Positions 26,574 to 36,616 of a DNA stretch of 64,000 nt are shown piece by piece. Within the stretch, counting starts at the first letter, position 1. The number at the start of each line of letters is the position of its first letter. The DNA comes from Streptomyces chrestomyceticus JCM 4735 (GTDB taxonomy: Bacteria; Actinomycetota; Actinomycetes; Streptomycetales; Streptomycetaceae). Position numbers and translations under genes: made by a program. The stretch spans positions 496,001 to 560,000 of the forward strand of contig NZ_BHZC01000001.1 in the NCBI RefSeq assembly GCF_003865135.1. The letters run 5' to 3'. The notes under the pieces were generated by a model. The model ran no database searches. It was not told the DNA's origin and worked only from the letters and a program-made list of their open reading frames with translations.

Positions 26574-27062
26574 TCAGCGCTGGGCGGCTTCCTCCCCGGC
26601 TCCCCCTTCGGAGAAGTCGGCCGCGAAGGCCGCGAAGTCGGCGCTGCGCCAGTGCTGCGGGCGCATCCGGAAGGCGATGTCCTCCGTGAGCTGGCCGGAG
26701 GTCGCTGCCAGGTAACCGCGGGCCTCCTCGGCGTCCAGGTAGCGGTGGGCCAGGGCCTCGCGCAGGGCCGGGTCCAGCGGGTCGTCGATCGCGGTGACGG
26801 GTCCCTCGACGCTGACGTAGCGGTACGGCCGTCCCTCGTCCTGCGCGCAGAGGCTGAACCGTCCGGCGGCGCGCAGGAGCTGGGCCTTGACGGTCTGGCG
26901 GCCGGTCTCTATGACGACCTCGCCACCGGGCTCGTAGCTGTACCAGACCGGCACGATCAGGGGCCCCCGGTCACCGCCTCTGGTGTCCGTCACACCCAGG
27001 ACCCCCACGCGCGGTTCGGCGAGGAAACGTTCACGGTCGGGGCGCGACATGGCGGGCAGCAT
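26574..27062 (-). CDS. Pyridoxamine 5'-phosphate oxidase (PPOX) superfamily protein
   Basis: A 162-residue split-barrel flavin-type protein (MSRPDRERFLAEPRVGVLGV, PLIVPVWYSYEPGGEVVIET, RPYRYVSVEGPVTAIDD). Related Streptomyces proteins use FMN or F420 for reductions. ATG 27062 is preceded by AGGAG seven bases away. It sits 57 bases upstream of the A-T-R NRPS on the same strand, so it is likely the first gene of that operon. Its role, possibly redox tailoring of the aldehyde or an imine, is inference. Confidence 0.8.
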   Translation of the reverse strand: MLPAMSRPDRERFLAEPRVGVLGVTDTRGGDRGPLIVPVWYSYEPGGEVVIETGRQTVKAQLLRAAGRFSLCAQDEGRPYRYVSVEGPVTAIDDPLDPALREALAHRYLDAEEARGYLAATSGQLTEDIAFRMRPQHWRSADFAAFAADFSEGGAGEEAAQR

Positions 27063-27543
27063 GGGCGGACTCCTGTCTCGGCACTGCGGCTGAAGAGGTG
27101 GTGGTGCGGCAAGCTCGCCGCGATAACAATCTTGGGAACGAGGAGATCACTCCCTGCCGAATGACCGGCAAACATACCCTTTAGGCGGTTTTGAGCCGCT
27201 TGTAGCGGGGCGCAGCGCGAGCGCCCCGGGGAGCCTCTCCCGCCGAAAACCGCTGCGTCCGCGCCCGCTTGACGCTCCACCCCGCGTGGCATCTGGGCTT
27301 ACCGGCCGTAACCGGCGGACACCGTACGGAGCCGACCCGGCACGACCCTACGCCCGCGCCGCCCCGGCAGGCCGACCTGAAAGAGACGCACGCGCGGCAG
27401 CCTGCCGTCGCGGGCAGGCGACGGATCTTCCCGGTACGCATGAGGTACGGGTGAACAGCGAGGCCGACCAGGCACGATGGCACGCCTCAGGGCCCGCGGC
27501 GACAAGTTGCGCGGCGGCCCCCAGGGCATCGCATACTGCCTCC
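27063..27543. other. Gene-free gap with nested inverted repeats
   Basis: No supported gene. GCGGTTTT (27185-27192) can pair with AAAACCGC (27246-27253), enclosing a smaller perfect hairpin GGGGCGC (27207-27213) / GCGCCCC (27221-27227). This structure lies upstream of the PPOX gene and could be a terminator or leader structure; its function is unknown. An AT-richer stretch at 27120-27185 may hold the promoter of the minus-strand operon. Confidence 0.35.
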
Positions 27544-28188
27544 GTGGATACGGATATCGAGTCGCCGGCCACCCCACCGGCCCCCACCACTGCGAGCCGC
27601 CCCGCAGGCCAGGAACAGCTCATCGGCGAACGGGAGGCCACCGCCGACGCACGGGAGTCCGCCGCCGGGACCCGTCAGCGTTTCCTCGACGCGCGGGAGA
27701 ACCACGCGGACCGGATCAGCCGCCTCACCGGGATCACCGTGCCCGTCCGCCAGAAGCGGTCCTACGAGGCGATCAGCCGCGCGCGGGCCCTGCTCGCGTC
27801 CAGCCAGGCCCGGCTGGACCGTACCGAAGCGACCCTGAGCCACACGAAATCCGGTGACGCGCGCGAGCGGCGCAGCATCGAGGAGGAGATCGCCGCCTCC
27901 ATCCGGCGGGCCTTCGGCGACGAAAGGTCGCAGCAGGCCGCCCTGGAGAGCCTGGTGGAGCGGCTGCAGGCACGGTTCCGCGCCGCGGCGGCCGCACTGG
28001 CCGAGGTCCAGGACCAGTTGGCGCTCCATCACGAACGCCTGGCCACCGACGGCCACCCGGACGCGGACGACCACCGCGGCCGCGCCGAACGGGCGCGCCG
28101 GGCCGCCCGACAGGTCCGCGAGGCCGCACAGCCGAAGGGCGACCGGTCGGCCGAACAGCCAGCACCCGCGCCGGACGAGGGCACGTAA
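27544..28188 (+). CDS. Coiled-coil protein of unknown function
   Basis: A 214-residue, highly charged and alanine-rich protein. From about residue 25 almost the whole chain is predicted helical with heptad-like spacing (EQLIGEREATADARESAAG, ARALLASSQARLDRTEATLS, LESLVERLQARFRAAAAALA). No enzyme motif, membrane segment or signal peptide is seen. The tail is Pro/Ala-rich. The start is uncertain: I used GTG 27544, while GTG 27451 would add 31 residues. It stands alone on the plus strand. The pattern resembles helical N-terminal regions of signalling proteins, but no partner domain is present. Confidence 0.55.
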   Translation: MDTDIESPATPPAPTTASRPAGQEQLIGEREATADARESAAGTRQRFLDARENHADRISRLTGITVPVRQKRSYEAISRARALLASSQARLDRTEATLSHTKSGDARERRSIEEEIAASIRRAFGDERSQQAALESLVERLQARFRAAAAALAEVQDQLALHHERLATDGHPDADDHRGRAERARRAARQVREAAQPKGDRSAEQPAPAPDEGT

Positions 28189-28229
28189 GGGAAGAGCCGG
28201 CACCTCAACCCTCGCACCTCACCCCCAGT

Positions 28230-28302
28230 TAGAAGCTCTCACCAAACCGTTGACCCCTCACTCCCTTGCGGTTATAACTTATAACTACAGAATGAGCTTC
28301 TA
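28230..28302. repeat. Nine-base inverted repeat flanking a promoter
   Basis: TAGAAGCTC (28230-28238) and GAGCTTCTA (28294-28302) are perfect inverse copies that bracket the promoter and inner palindrome at 28250-28285. Together they could form a cruciform or paired regulator sites. Confidence 0.5.
28250..28285 (+). promoter_or_regulatory. Sigma-70-type promoter with a palindrome over its -10 box
   Basis: TTGACC (28250-28255), a 17-base spacer, and TATAAC (28273-28278) form a near-consensus promoter, unusual in this GC-rich genome. The -10 lies inside the perfect palindrome GTTATAA-C-TTATAAC (28271-28285), a size and shape typical of MarR-, TetR- or PadR-type operators. It is 85 bases upstream of the membrane protein at 28370. 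Confidence 0.7.
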
Positions 28303-28369
28303 GCCAGCGCGAAACGTGCGGTGCGACCGCGCGCCCTCGCGCCGCGCTCCACCGGACCGAGGGACCCAC

Positions 28370-28747
28370 ATGACCACCACACTTGAGCCACCCGGCGCCC
28401 GCACCCGTACCCGCGCAGCCCGCCGCGTGCCGCTGTCGCTGACCGTCTCCTCCTGGGCGGTCCCCGCGATGGTCGTCGGCCAGTTCGCCCTGCTGTCGGG
28501 CATCCCGGTCGCGATCGCACTGGCCGGCGCTCTCCGGCAGGTGCGGGACCGGGCGGTCCGCTGGGCAGCGGCCCTGCTCGCCGTCACGTACGCCGCCCCG
28601 CTCACCGTATGGCTGACGCGTTCCGACCCCGCGCGGAGCCTGTCCAAGGACATGCACCCCGCGTTCGCCGTGCTGATGGTCGTCGCGTCCGCCGCGCTCA
28701 TCGTCACGCTCCACCGGGCCCGCACCCGGCGCCCGACCGCACGCTGA
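28370..28747 (+). CDS. Small integral membrane protein
   Basis: A 125-residue protein with an Arg-rich N-terminus (residues 1-20) followed by three hydrophobic segments, around residues 23-50 (LSLTVSSWAVPAMVVGQFAL), 60-82 (AVRWAAALLAVTYAAPLTVW) and 95-112 (AFAVLMVVASAALIVTL). No known family was recognised. It is the first gene after the palindrome-controlled promoter at 28250, and is followed 75 bases later by a secreted SRPBCC protein that may be cotranscribed. It is probably part of a repressor-controlled pair; function is unknown. Confidence 0.65.
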   Translation: MTTTLEPPGARTRTRAARRVPLSLTVSSWAVPAMVVGQFALLSGIPVAIALAGALRQVRDRAVRWAAALLAVTYAAPLTVWLTRSDPARSLSKDMHPAFAVLMVVASAALIVTLHRARTRRPTAR

Positions 28748-28822
28748 CCCGCGCCACCCGGACCCGGCCGCACACCCTCCCGCCCGTCACCCGACAACCC
28801 CACCACCCACAAGGGGAACACC

Positions 28823-29446
28823 ATGCCCAGCACCAGCCTCCGAGCCGCCCTGCTCACCGTCCCGCTCGCCCTCGGCCTCCTCGGAACCGCCGCCCCCGCC
28901 GGGGCCACCCCCTCGCACCCCGCCAAGTCCCTCGCCTGCCGCGGGAAGGGCGTCGATCCCGACGCGGCCGTCCGCCACCGCACCGAGACCGTGATCCACG
29001 CGCCGCTGCACACCATCTGGAAGCTGCAGACCGACGTGGCGCGCTGGCCCGCCTGGCAGTCCTCCGTCGACACCGCGGAACGCCTGGATCGCGGCCCGCT
29101 CCGCAGGGGCTCGGCGTTCCGGTGGACGACCCCGATTCCCCCCAACCCCGCGACCCCCGCCACCAGCCTGGAGATCACCTCCACCGTCGAGCAGCTCCGG
29201 CCCGGCTCCTGCCTGCGCTGGACCGGCCCGGCGTCCGCCGAAGGGCTGCGCATCGACGGCGTCCACGTATGGAACTTCGCCAAGGTCCCCGGCGGCGTCC
29301 GGGTGAGCACCGAAGAGACGCACACCGGCGAACAGGTCGAGGCGAACGTCCCCGCCGCGACGCGGATTCTGCGCGAGGGCCTTGAGAAGTGGCTGCGCGA
29401 ACTGAAGGCCGCCGCTGAAACCTGCGCCCACCACCAGGCGAGGTAG
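28823..29446 (+). CDS. Secreted SRPBCC (polyketide cyclase/dehydrase-like) protein
   Basis: A 207-residue protein with a Sec signal peptide (TVPLALGLLGTAAPAGA, cleavage near residue 28) and then a Bet v1-type domain (TVIHAPLHTIWKLQTDVARW, CLRWTGPASAEGLRIDGVHV, then a long C-terminal helix). Export of this fold is uncommon, suggesting it binds a hydrophobic molecule outside the cell. Two cysteines (in LACRGK and AETCAH) could form a disulfide. AAGGGGAACACC precedes ATG 28823. It ends just before a strong terminator. Confidence 0.75.
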   Translation: MPSTSLRAALLTVPLALGLLGTAAPAGATPSHPAKSLACRGKGVDPDAAVRHRTETVIHAPLHTIWKLQTDVARWPAWQSSVDTAERLDRGPLRRGSAFRWTTPIPPNPATPATSLEITSTVEQLRPGSCLRWTGPASAEGLRIDGVHVWNFAKVPGGVRVSTEETHTGEQVEANVPAATRILREGLEKWLRELKAAAETCAHHQAR

Positions 29447-29460
29447 GGCCGGACCCGGCA

Positions 29461-29508
29461 TGTGCAGGAGACAGCCCAGGCCGTGCCGCCGGGGCTGCCT
29501 CCTGCACA
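29461..29508. terminator. Long bidirectional terminator hairpin
   Basis: TGTGCAGGAGACAGCCC (29461-29477) pairs with GGGCTGCCTCCTGCACA (29492-29508), a 17-base-pair stem with one A-C mismatch. It lies between the convergent SRPBCC and amidinotransferase genes. Confidence 0.85.
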
Positions 29509-29522
29509 CCGTGCGGCTGCGG

Positions 29523-30641
29523 TCAGAAGTACGTCTGGAGCGTGCCGCGCCGCCGGACGTCGAGGGTCGCGCAGTGGAACGAGCCGCCGAACGGCGCGTA
29601 GTGCAGCAGGTCGCACGGGATGGGCTCGAACCCCCACTTCTCCAGCGCGCGCAGCATCCCGGTGTGGTGCCGTTCCGCGATCACCCGCTTCTCGTCGACC
29701 ATGAGCACGTTCATGCTCAGCCACTTGCCGCACAGCGAGGTGAGCTTGAGCAGCCGGCCGTCGACCGGGGTGGGTTCCGGGGCGACCAGGACGTCCCACG
29801 AGGACAGCACGTCGGGCAGCCGGCCGATGTCGATGTACTCGGGGTTGACCAGCACCTTTCCGGGTGCGAGCAGGACGAAGGTGGTGTCGATGTGCATCGG
29901 GGTGCGGCAGCGGCTCTCGATCTCGTGGATGCGGTAGCCGGGGCCGAGGTGGCGGCGCAGCCAGTCGATGCCCATCCGGTTGGTGACATTGCTGCGGGTG
30001 ACGAACAGGTCGCGTCCCGCACGGACGAAGTCCGCCGCGTCGAACACCGGCTCGAACTCGGTGAGGATGTAGCGCATGGGCTCGCCGGCCCCCGGGACGC
30101 GGAAGTCCGCGTCGAACAGTTCGTCCGTGAGCTGTGGTCGCGGTGCCGCCGTCCAGCGCGCGCCCCGCCGGAAGTAGTCCTTGACGACCGTGCGGTAGGA
30201 GTGCGCCTCGAAGTACCGGCACGGCCAGGCCATCGGCGTTTCGATGATCTCGTCGCCGATCACCAGCAGGCTGTCGCGGGGGCAGGTGTTGCAGAAGCCT
30301 CGGGACGACCAGTCGGGGGTGCCGAAGCGCCGCCGGTGGTCGACCGCGTCCGGACGCCGGACGGTGACGTCGAGGGACTCCAGGAGCGCGATGAACGCGT
30401 CGAGCTCCTGCCGGGCCCGTTCGATCAGCACCCTGGGGTACTTGTAACCGGCGGCGAGCCCTTGCAGCCGCGCCGCCCACGGCGGGATGTTGCAGGTCAC
30501 GACCGGGTGGCTGGACGGGATCGTCGCGCCGTCGAGGCGGCCTACGATGATCTCCTCCAGCGGGTCCCACTCGGTGTGCGAATTGACCGGCGGAGCCGGG
30601 CTCTCCTCGGTGCCGGCCGCCGTGGCCGAGGGGGCCGTCAT
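29523..30641 (-). CDS. Amidinotransferase (StrB-like arginine:X transamidinase)
   Basis: A 372-residue pentein-fold enzyme. It shows NTCPRDSLLVIGDEIIETPM, the His-Asp strand RTPMHIDTTFVLLAPGKVLV, and the active-site cysteine loop APFGGSFHCATLDVRRRG near the end. Family enzymes move an amidino group from arginine to an amine; StrB1 does so to inosamine phosphate in streptomycin synthesis. The start follows from MTAPSATAAG at 30641. It lies about 3.6 kb upstream of the 2-deoxystreptamine genes, with unrelated regulators between, so membership in that pathway is uncertain. No guanidine occurs in neomycin-type products. Confidence 0.85.
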   Translation of the reverse strand: MTAPSATAAGTEESPAPPVNSHTEWDPLEEIIVGRLDGATIPSSHPVVTCNIPPWAARLQGLAAGYKYPRVLIERARQELDAFIALLESLDVTVRRPDAVDHRRRFGTPDWSSRGFCNTCPRDSLLVIGDEIIETPMAWPCRYFEAHSYRTVVKDYFRRGARWTAAPRPQLTDELFDADFRVPGAGEPMRYILTEFEPVFDAADFVRAGRDLFVTRSNVTNRMGIDWLRRHLGPGYRIHEIESRCRTPMHIDTTFVLLAPGKVLVNPEYIDIGRLPDVLSSWDVLVAPEPTPVDGRLLKLTSLCGKWLSMNVLMVDEKRVIAERHHTGMLRALEKWGFEPIPCDLLHYAPFGGSFHCATLDVRRRGTLQTYF

Positions 30642-30810
30642 CCCTCGTAACCCACGGCCCGTGCGCGGGCGTCGTCGTCCGCCCCCTCCGGGACGCCGGG
30701 CCTTCGCACTGCCACCGCCATGCTCGACCGCCTTCGCTCGTCGACGCCAGTTCTCCTCAAGTGAACGTGGGAGACAGGTGCGCGTCAACGAACAGGGCCG
30801 TGGCCACCGC

Positions 30811-31320
30811 TCACCGGGTGGGCCGTGGGACCGGGAGCTGGGCCCAGACTGTCTTGCCGGCGTCGTCCGGACGGGTCCAGCCCCAGGACTCGCTGAGCCG
30901 GTCGACGATCCACAGGCCCCGCCCCTCCTCCGCGAGGAGGTCCGGAGCCGCGAGGACCGGGACGGCACGGCTGGAGTCGGAGACGGCGCACAGGACGCCG
31001 GCGTCCTGGTGTGCCAGCGCCAGCCAGGCCGCGCACATCAGGTCGGGCCGGGGCTCTTCGGCGCCCGGGCGCCTGGGGACGGCGTGGCGCAGGGCGTTGC
31101 CGGTGAGTTCCGAGACCACCAGGACCGCGTCCGAGACGACCGGCGCGGAGACGCCCCACCCTTCGAGGGTGGCGGCGGTGAAGCGGCGGGCCTCCGCGAC
31201 GGCGCTGTAGGCGCCGCTGAGCGCGCACACGGCGAAGGCGTCCAGGTTGGTCGCCGGCTGTTCCGTACCCGTTTCCGCGTGGCGCGCGTCGCGCACGGTC
31301 GGTGCCGGATGTGTAGTCAT
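30811..31320 (-). CDS. ATP-binding (anti-sigma/HATPase-type) regulatory protein
   Basis: A 169-residue protein with a GHKL/HATPase_c-like domain. The N-box appears as AVLVVSELTGNALRHAV and the G-box as LLAEEGRGLWIVDRLSESWG. Streptomyces genomes carry dozens of such stand-alone kinase-like proteins, often near XRE/DUF397 genes, where they may act as anti-sigma factors. ATG 31320 has GGAG seven bases before it and is preferred over ATG 31335. It runs opposite to the DUF397/XRE genes from a shared 196-base gap. Confidence 0.8.
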   Translation of the reverse strand: MTTHPAPTVRDARHAETGTEQPATNLDAFAVCALSGAYSAVAEARRFTAATLEGWGVSAPVVSDAVLVVSELTGNALRHAVPRRPGAEEPRPDLMCAAWLALAHQDAGVLCAVSDSSRAVPVLAAPDLLAEEGRGLWIVDRLSESWGWTRPDDAGKTVWAQLPVPRPTR

Positions 31321-31516
31321 CACGATCTCCGCCATGGGGCATTTCGGGGGCTGGGCCGCGCAGTTCAGGAGGGCTAATATCCTCGTCGGCCGCCATCCGC
31401 TGCAAGTACATCTGCAATTGCATCGGTAAGTACGGCCGTGTGGGGCCCGTTTCACGCCACCGTACGTACGGGGCCGTACCGGGCGGAGCCAGATCCTCCA
31501 GTAAGGAGACAGCGGT

Positions 31517-31759
31517 ATGGAGTCATTGCCCAACGGCATATGCGCCAGCGCCATCGAGGGTGCGGTGTGGCGCAAGAGCTCCCGCAGCAACCCCAACGGG
31601 AACTGCGTCGAGCTGGCCGTTCTCGCCGACGGCGGGGTGGCGGTACGCAACTCCCGGCACACGGGAGGGCCCGCACTGGTCTACACCCGCGACGAGATCG
31701 CGGCCTTCGTCCAGGGAGCCAAGGACGGGGATTTCGACGACCTGACCGGGACCGGCTGA
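31517..31759 (+). CDS. DUF397 domain protein
   Basis: An 80-residue protein with the full DUF397 pattern: VWRKSSRSNPNGNCVELAVL, VAVRNSRHTGGPALVYTRDE and AAFVQGAKDGDFDD. These small proteins are nearly always paired with an XRE/DUF5753 regulator, as here (next gene 90 bases downstream), and are thought to modulate it, as BldB/WhiJ-type systems do in development. ATG 31517 follows AAGGAGA. Confidence 0.9.
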   Translation: MESLPNGICASAIEGAVWRKSSRSNPNGNCVELAVLADGGVAVRNSRHTGGPALVYTRDEIAAFVQGAKDGDFDDLTGTG

Positions 31760-31849
31760 CGCATATGTCGGCCGGATAGTCACCTCCGCTGTACGAACAG
31801 TTGAGGCGATGGGACACTGAGCGTTCATCCGACCAACAGGGGAGTCATC

Positions 31850-32764
31850 ATGGTCGCCGCGCAGCCGGGGCGCGTTCCGCCCCTGCGCCGTCACATCGAA
31901 CATCCCCGGGGCGGCCCGACGGTCCTGCGGATCATTCTGGGCACCCACTTGCGCCGGCTGCGTGAGGCGGCGGGCGTCACCCGTGAGGCGGCCGGCGACG
32001 CCATCCGCGGGTCGCATGCCAAGATCAGCCGGCTGGAGCTGGGCCGCGTCGGCTGCAAGGAACGCGACGTGGCCGACCTGCTGACGCTCTACCGGGTCAC
32101 GGACGAGCAGGAGCGCGCCGAGTTCCTGGCGCTGGCCCGCGGGACCAGCACACCCGGGTGGTGGCACCGCTACAACGACGTACTGCCCACCTGGTTCGAG
32201 ACACTCATCGGCCTGGAGGAGGCCGCCTCCGTCATCCGCACCTACGAAGTGCAGTTCGTGCCCGGCCTGTTGCAGACGCCGGAGTACGCCTTCGCGGTCT
32301 GCCGGCTCGGCAACCCGCAGGCCTCCAGGAAGGAGGTCGACCGCCGGGTGGAACTGCGCCTGCAACGGCAGGCGCTGCTCACCGCGCCCGGCGCGCCCCG
32401 GCTGTGGGCGGTGCTGGACGAGGCGGCCCTGCGGCGCCCGCTCGGCGGCCCCGACGTCATGTCGGGCCAGTTGCGGCATCTGCTGGCCATGTCGCAACTG
32501 CCCAACGTCACCGTGCAGGTCGCCCCGTTCCACCTCGGCGGGCACGCGGCGGCGGGCGGGCCGATCACGATCATGCGCTTCCTGGAACCGGACCTGCCCG
32601 ACATCGTCTATCTGGAGCAACTGACCAGTGCGCTCTATCTGGACAAGCGCGACGACGTCGACCACTACCTCGCCGTGATGGACCGGCTGAGCGCCCAGGC
32701 CGAGTCCCCGCGCGGCACCCAGGCCATCCTGGAGGAGCTGATCGGGGGCACGCGGGAGGACTGA
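31850..32764 (+). CDS. XRE family regulator with DUF5753 domain
   Basis: A 304-residue WhiJ-like protein. The N-terminal HTH_31-type domain reads GTHLRRLREAAGVTREAAGD and GSHAKISRLELGRV; the DUF5753 C-terminal part contains VIRTYEVQFVPGLLQTPEYA, LWAVLDEAALRRPLGG and VTVQVAPFHLGGH. It partners the DUF397 gene just upstream. Such pairs are widespread in Streptomyces and linked to development and antibiotic control. It ends 23 bases before the convergent methyltransferase gene. Confidence 0.9.
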   Translation: MVAAQPGRVPPLRRHIEHPRGGPTVLRIILGTHLRRLREAAGVTREAAGDAIRGSHAKISRLELGRVGCKERDVADLLTLYRVTDEQERAEFLALARGTSTPGWWHRYNDVLPTWFETLIGLEEAASVIRTYEVQFVPGLLQTPEYAFAVCRLGNPQASRKEVDRRVELRLQRQALLTAPGAPRLWAVLDEAALRRPLGGPDVMSGQLRHLLAMSQLPNVTVQVAPFHLGGHAAAGGPITIMRFLEPDLPDIVYLEQLTSALYLDKRDDVDHYLAVMDRLSAQAESPRGTQAILEELIGGTRED

Positions 32765-32787
32765 CCCGGACGGAGCAGCCGTCTCCC

Positions 32788-33603
32788 CTACCGCTTGCGG
32801 GCGACCCCGCCGTACTCGATCCACTCCATGGTGAGCTGCTTGGGTCCGATGTCCGCGTCCGGCTTCCATGTCGACACCTCCACCAGGCCCGGTTCGAGGA
32901 TCTCCAGCCCCTCCAGGAACGAGCCCAGTTCGGCTGCCGTGCGCACCCGGCCCCACTGGCCCTGGGTGCTGACCCGCATGAACTCGGTGACGAAGTCACG
33001 GGTGGCCGCGTCCTCGCTGACCAACTGGCAGACGACCAGGAAGCTGCCCGGGGCCAGGCGTTCCGCGACCCGCCTGATCAGGCCGGCCGGGTCGTCCTCG
33101 TCCGGGATGCAGTGCAGCACGGACACGAACAGCGCGGCCACCGGCCGGTCGAAGTCGATCAGCCGTACCACCTCCGGGTGGCTCAGGATGCCGTCGGTGT
33201 CGCGCATGTCGGCCTGGATGACCGCGGTGTTGCGGTTCTCCTCCAGCAGCGCGCGGCCGTGGGCCAGCACGATGGGGTCGTTGTCGACGTAGACCACCCG
33301 TGACTCCGGGGCGACCCGCTGGGCGACCTGGTGGACGTTGTCCTGGGTCGGCAGGCCGGACCCGTGGTCGATGAACTGCCGTACGCCCTGCTCCTGTGCC
33401 AGCCAGCGGACCACCCGTCGCAGGAAACGGCGGTTGTTCACCGCCAGGACCTGTGTGCTCGGCACGACCTTGTTCAGTTCCTCGCACGCCTCGCGGTCCA
33501 CGGCGTAGTTGTCCTTGCCGCCGAGGTAGTAGTCGTACATCCGCGCCACGCTCGGAATGCTGACGTCGACGGTGCCGGACTGTGGTCGCGCTTCCTGGCT
33601 CAT
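32788..33603 (-). CDS. SAV2177-type (DUF574) SAM-dependent methyltransferase
   Basis: A 271-residue protein of the actinobacterial DUF574 family: SVARMYDYYLGGKDNYAVDR, FLRRVVRWLAQEQGVRQF, FIDHGSGLPTQDNVHQVA, VVYVDNDPIVLAHGRALL. Structure work on the family shows a methyltransferase fold, but substrates are unknown. It is often found next to XRE/DUF397 genes, as here. ATG 33603 is chosen; the upstream in-frame extension has no family sequence. Confidence 0.85.
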   Translation of the reverse strand: MSQEARPQSGTVDVSIPSVARMYDYYLGGKDNYAVDREACEELNKVVPSTQVLAVNNRRFLRRVVRWLAQEQGVRQFIDHGSGLPTQDNVHQVAQRVAPESRVVYVDNDPIVLAHGRALLEENRNTAVIQADMRDTDGILSHPEVVRLIDFDRPVAALFVSVLHCIPDEDDPAGLIRRVAERLAPGSFLVVCQLVSEDAATRDFVTEFMRVSTQGQWGRVRTAAELGSFLEGLEILEPGLVEVSTWKPDADIGPKQLTMEWIEYGGVARKR

Positions 33604-34201
33604 TCGCTGCTCTCCCGTCGCTCGGGCACCTCGCCGAGGCACCACGACCGGCCGCTCCACGGGATGTGACCGCGCCGGTACGGCGTCCAACATACCCAGC
33701 TCGGGGCGGCTGTTGCAGGTGCACGGTCGGACTCCGGCCCGAACCGGGCCGACGGGACGGAGTGACGGCCGGGCCGGTGACTAGGGCCGAACGGTCCCTA
33801 CTTTTCCTTCCGGGCCGTCCGCGGGCCGTCTTCGGGCCGTACGAATTCGGCCAGCCCTGATCCGGCCTCCCGGTTCCGGGGCGGAGGCGGGGTGCGCGAG
33901 GCGGTCAAGGAATGCGGCTCGAACTCGGCCCGCCCGCAAGCGACTTCATCTTCGCGGTGGCGGGCGTCGCGACTCTCCGGGCGGCACTGGCCGGGGCCCG
34001 GCCGGCGGCCACACGCCGGCGCCGGGCGCGTCCGGGCGGCCCCGCACCCGCCCGAACCATGCGTCACCCACCCCATCGCCCGCTTTAGTTGACAAGCGCC
34101 CCACAACTTGGCGTACGCTCCCCGGGCGCTTCATTCGCTGGAGCGGACGCTACTCGTGACGCCCGGCATCCGCCCGGTCCCGTGACACGGAGGTCTGCAC
34201 G
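33604..34201. promoter_or_regulatory. 598-base gap with a likely promoter for the aminoglycoside operon
   Basis: No gene is supported. At the right end TTGACA (34089-34094) is followed after 19 bases by TACGCT (34114-34119), a plausible though widely spaced promoter 83 bases before the first 2-deoxystreptamine gene. The rest of the gap is ordinary GC-rich sequence. I saw no regulator binding site that could be named. Confidence 0.4.
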
Positions 34202-36548
<2,347 letters not shown>

Positions 36549-36551
36549 AGG

Positions 36552-36575
36552 CGGCGGGCCGCAGCCGGCCCGCCG
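36552..36575 (+). terminator. Intercistronic hairpin
   Basis: CGGCGGGCC (36552-36560) pairs perfectly with GGCCCGCCG (36567-36575) across a 6-base loop. It lies between the aminotransferase stop and the DOI synthase. It may attenuate or protect the transcript rather than end it. Confidence 0.45.
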
Positions 36576-36616
36576 GAGCAACCGTCCCGCGACCCGCCCA
36601 CGAAATCGGGGAGACC

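Noticed and set aside
27185..27253. Nested inverted repeats read as a terminator
   Set aside because: They lie upstream of the minus-strand PPOX gene rather than after a gene end, and no U-tract follows; listed only as unexplained structure.
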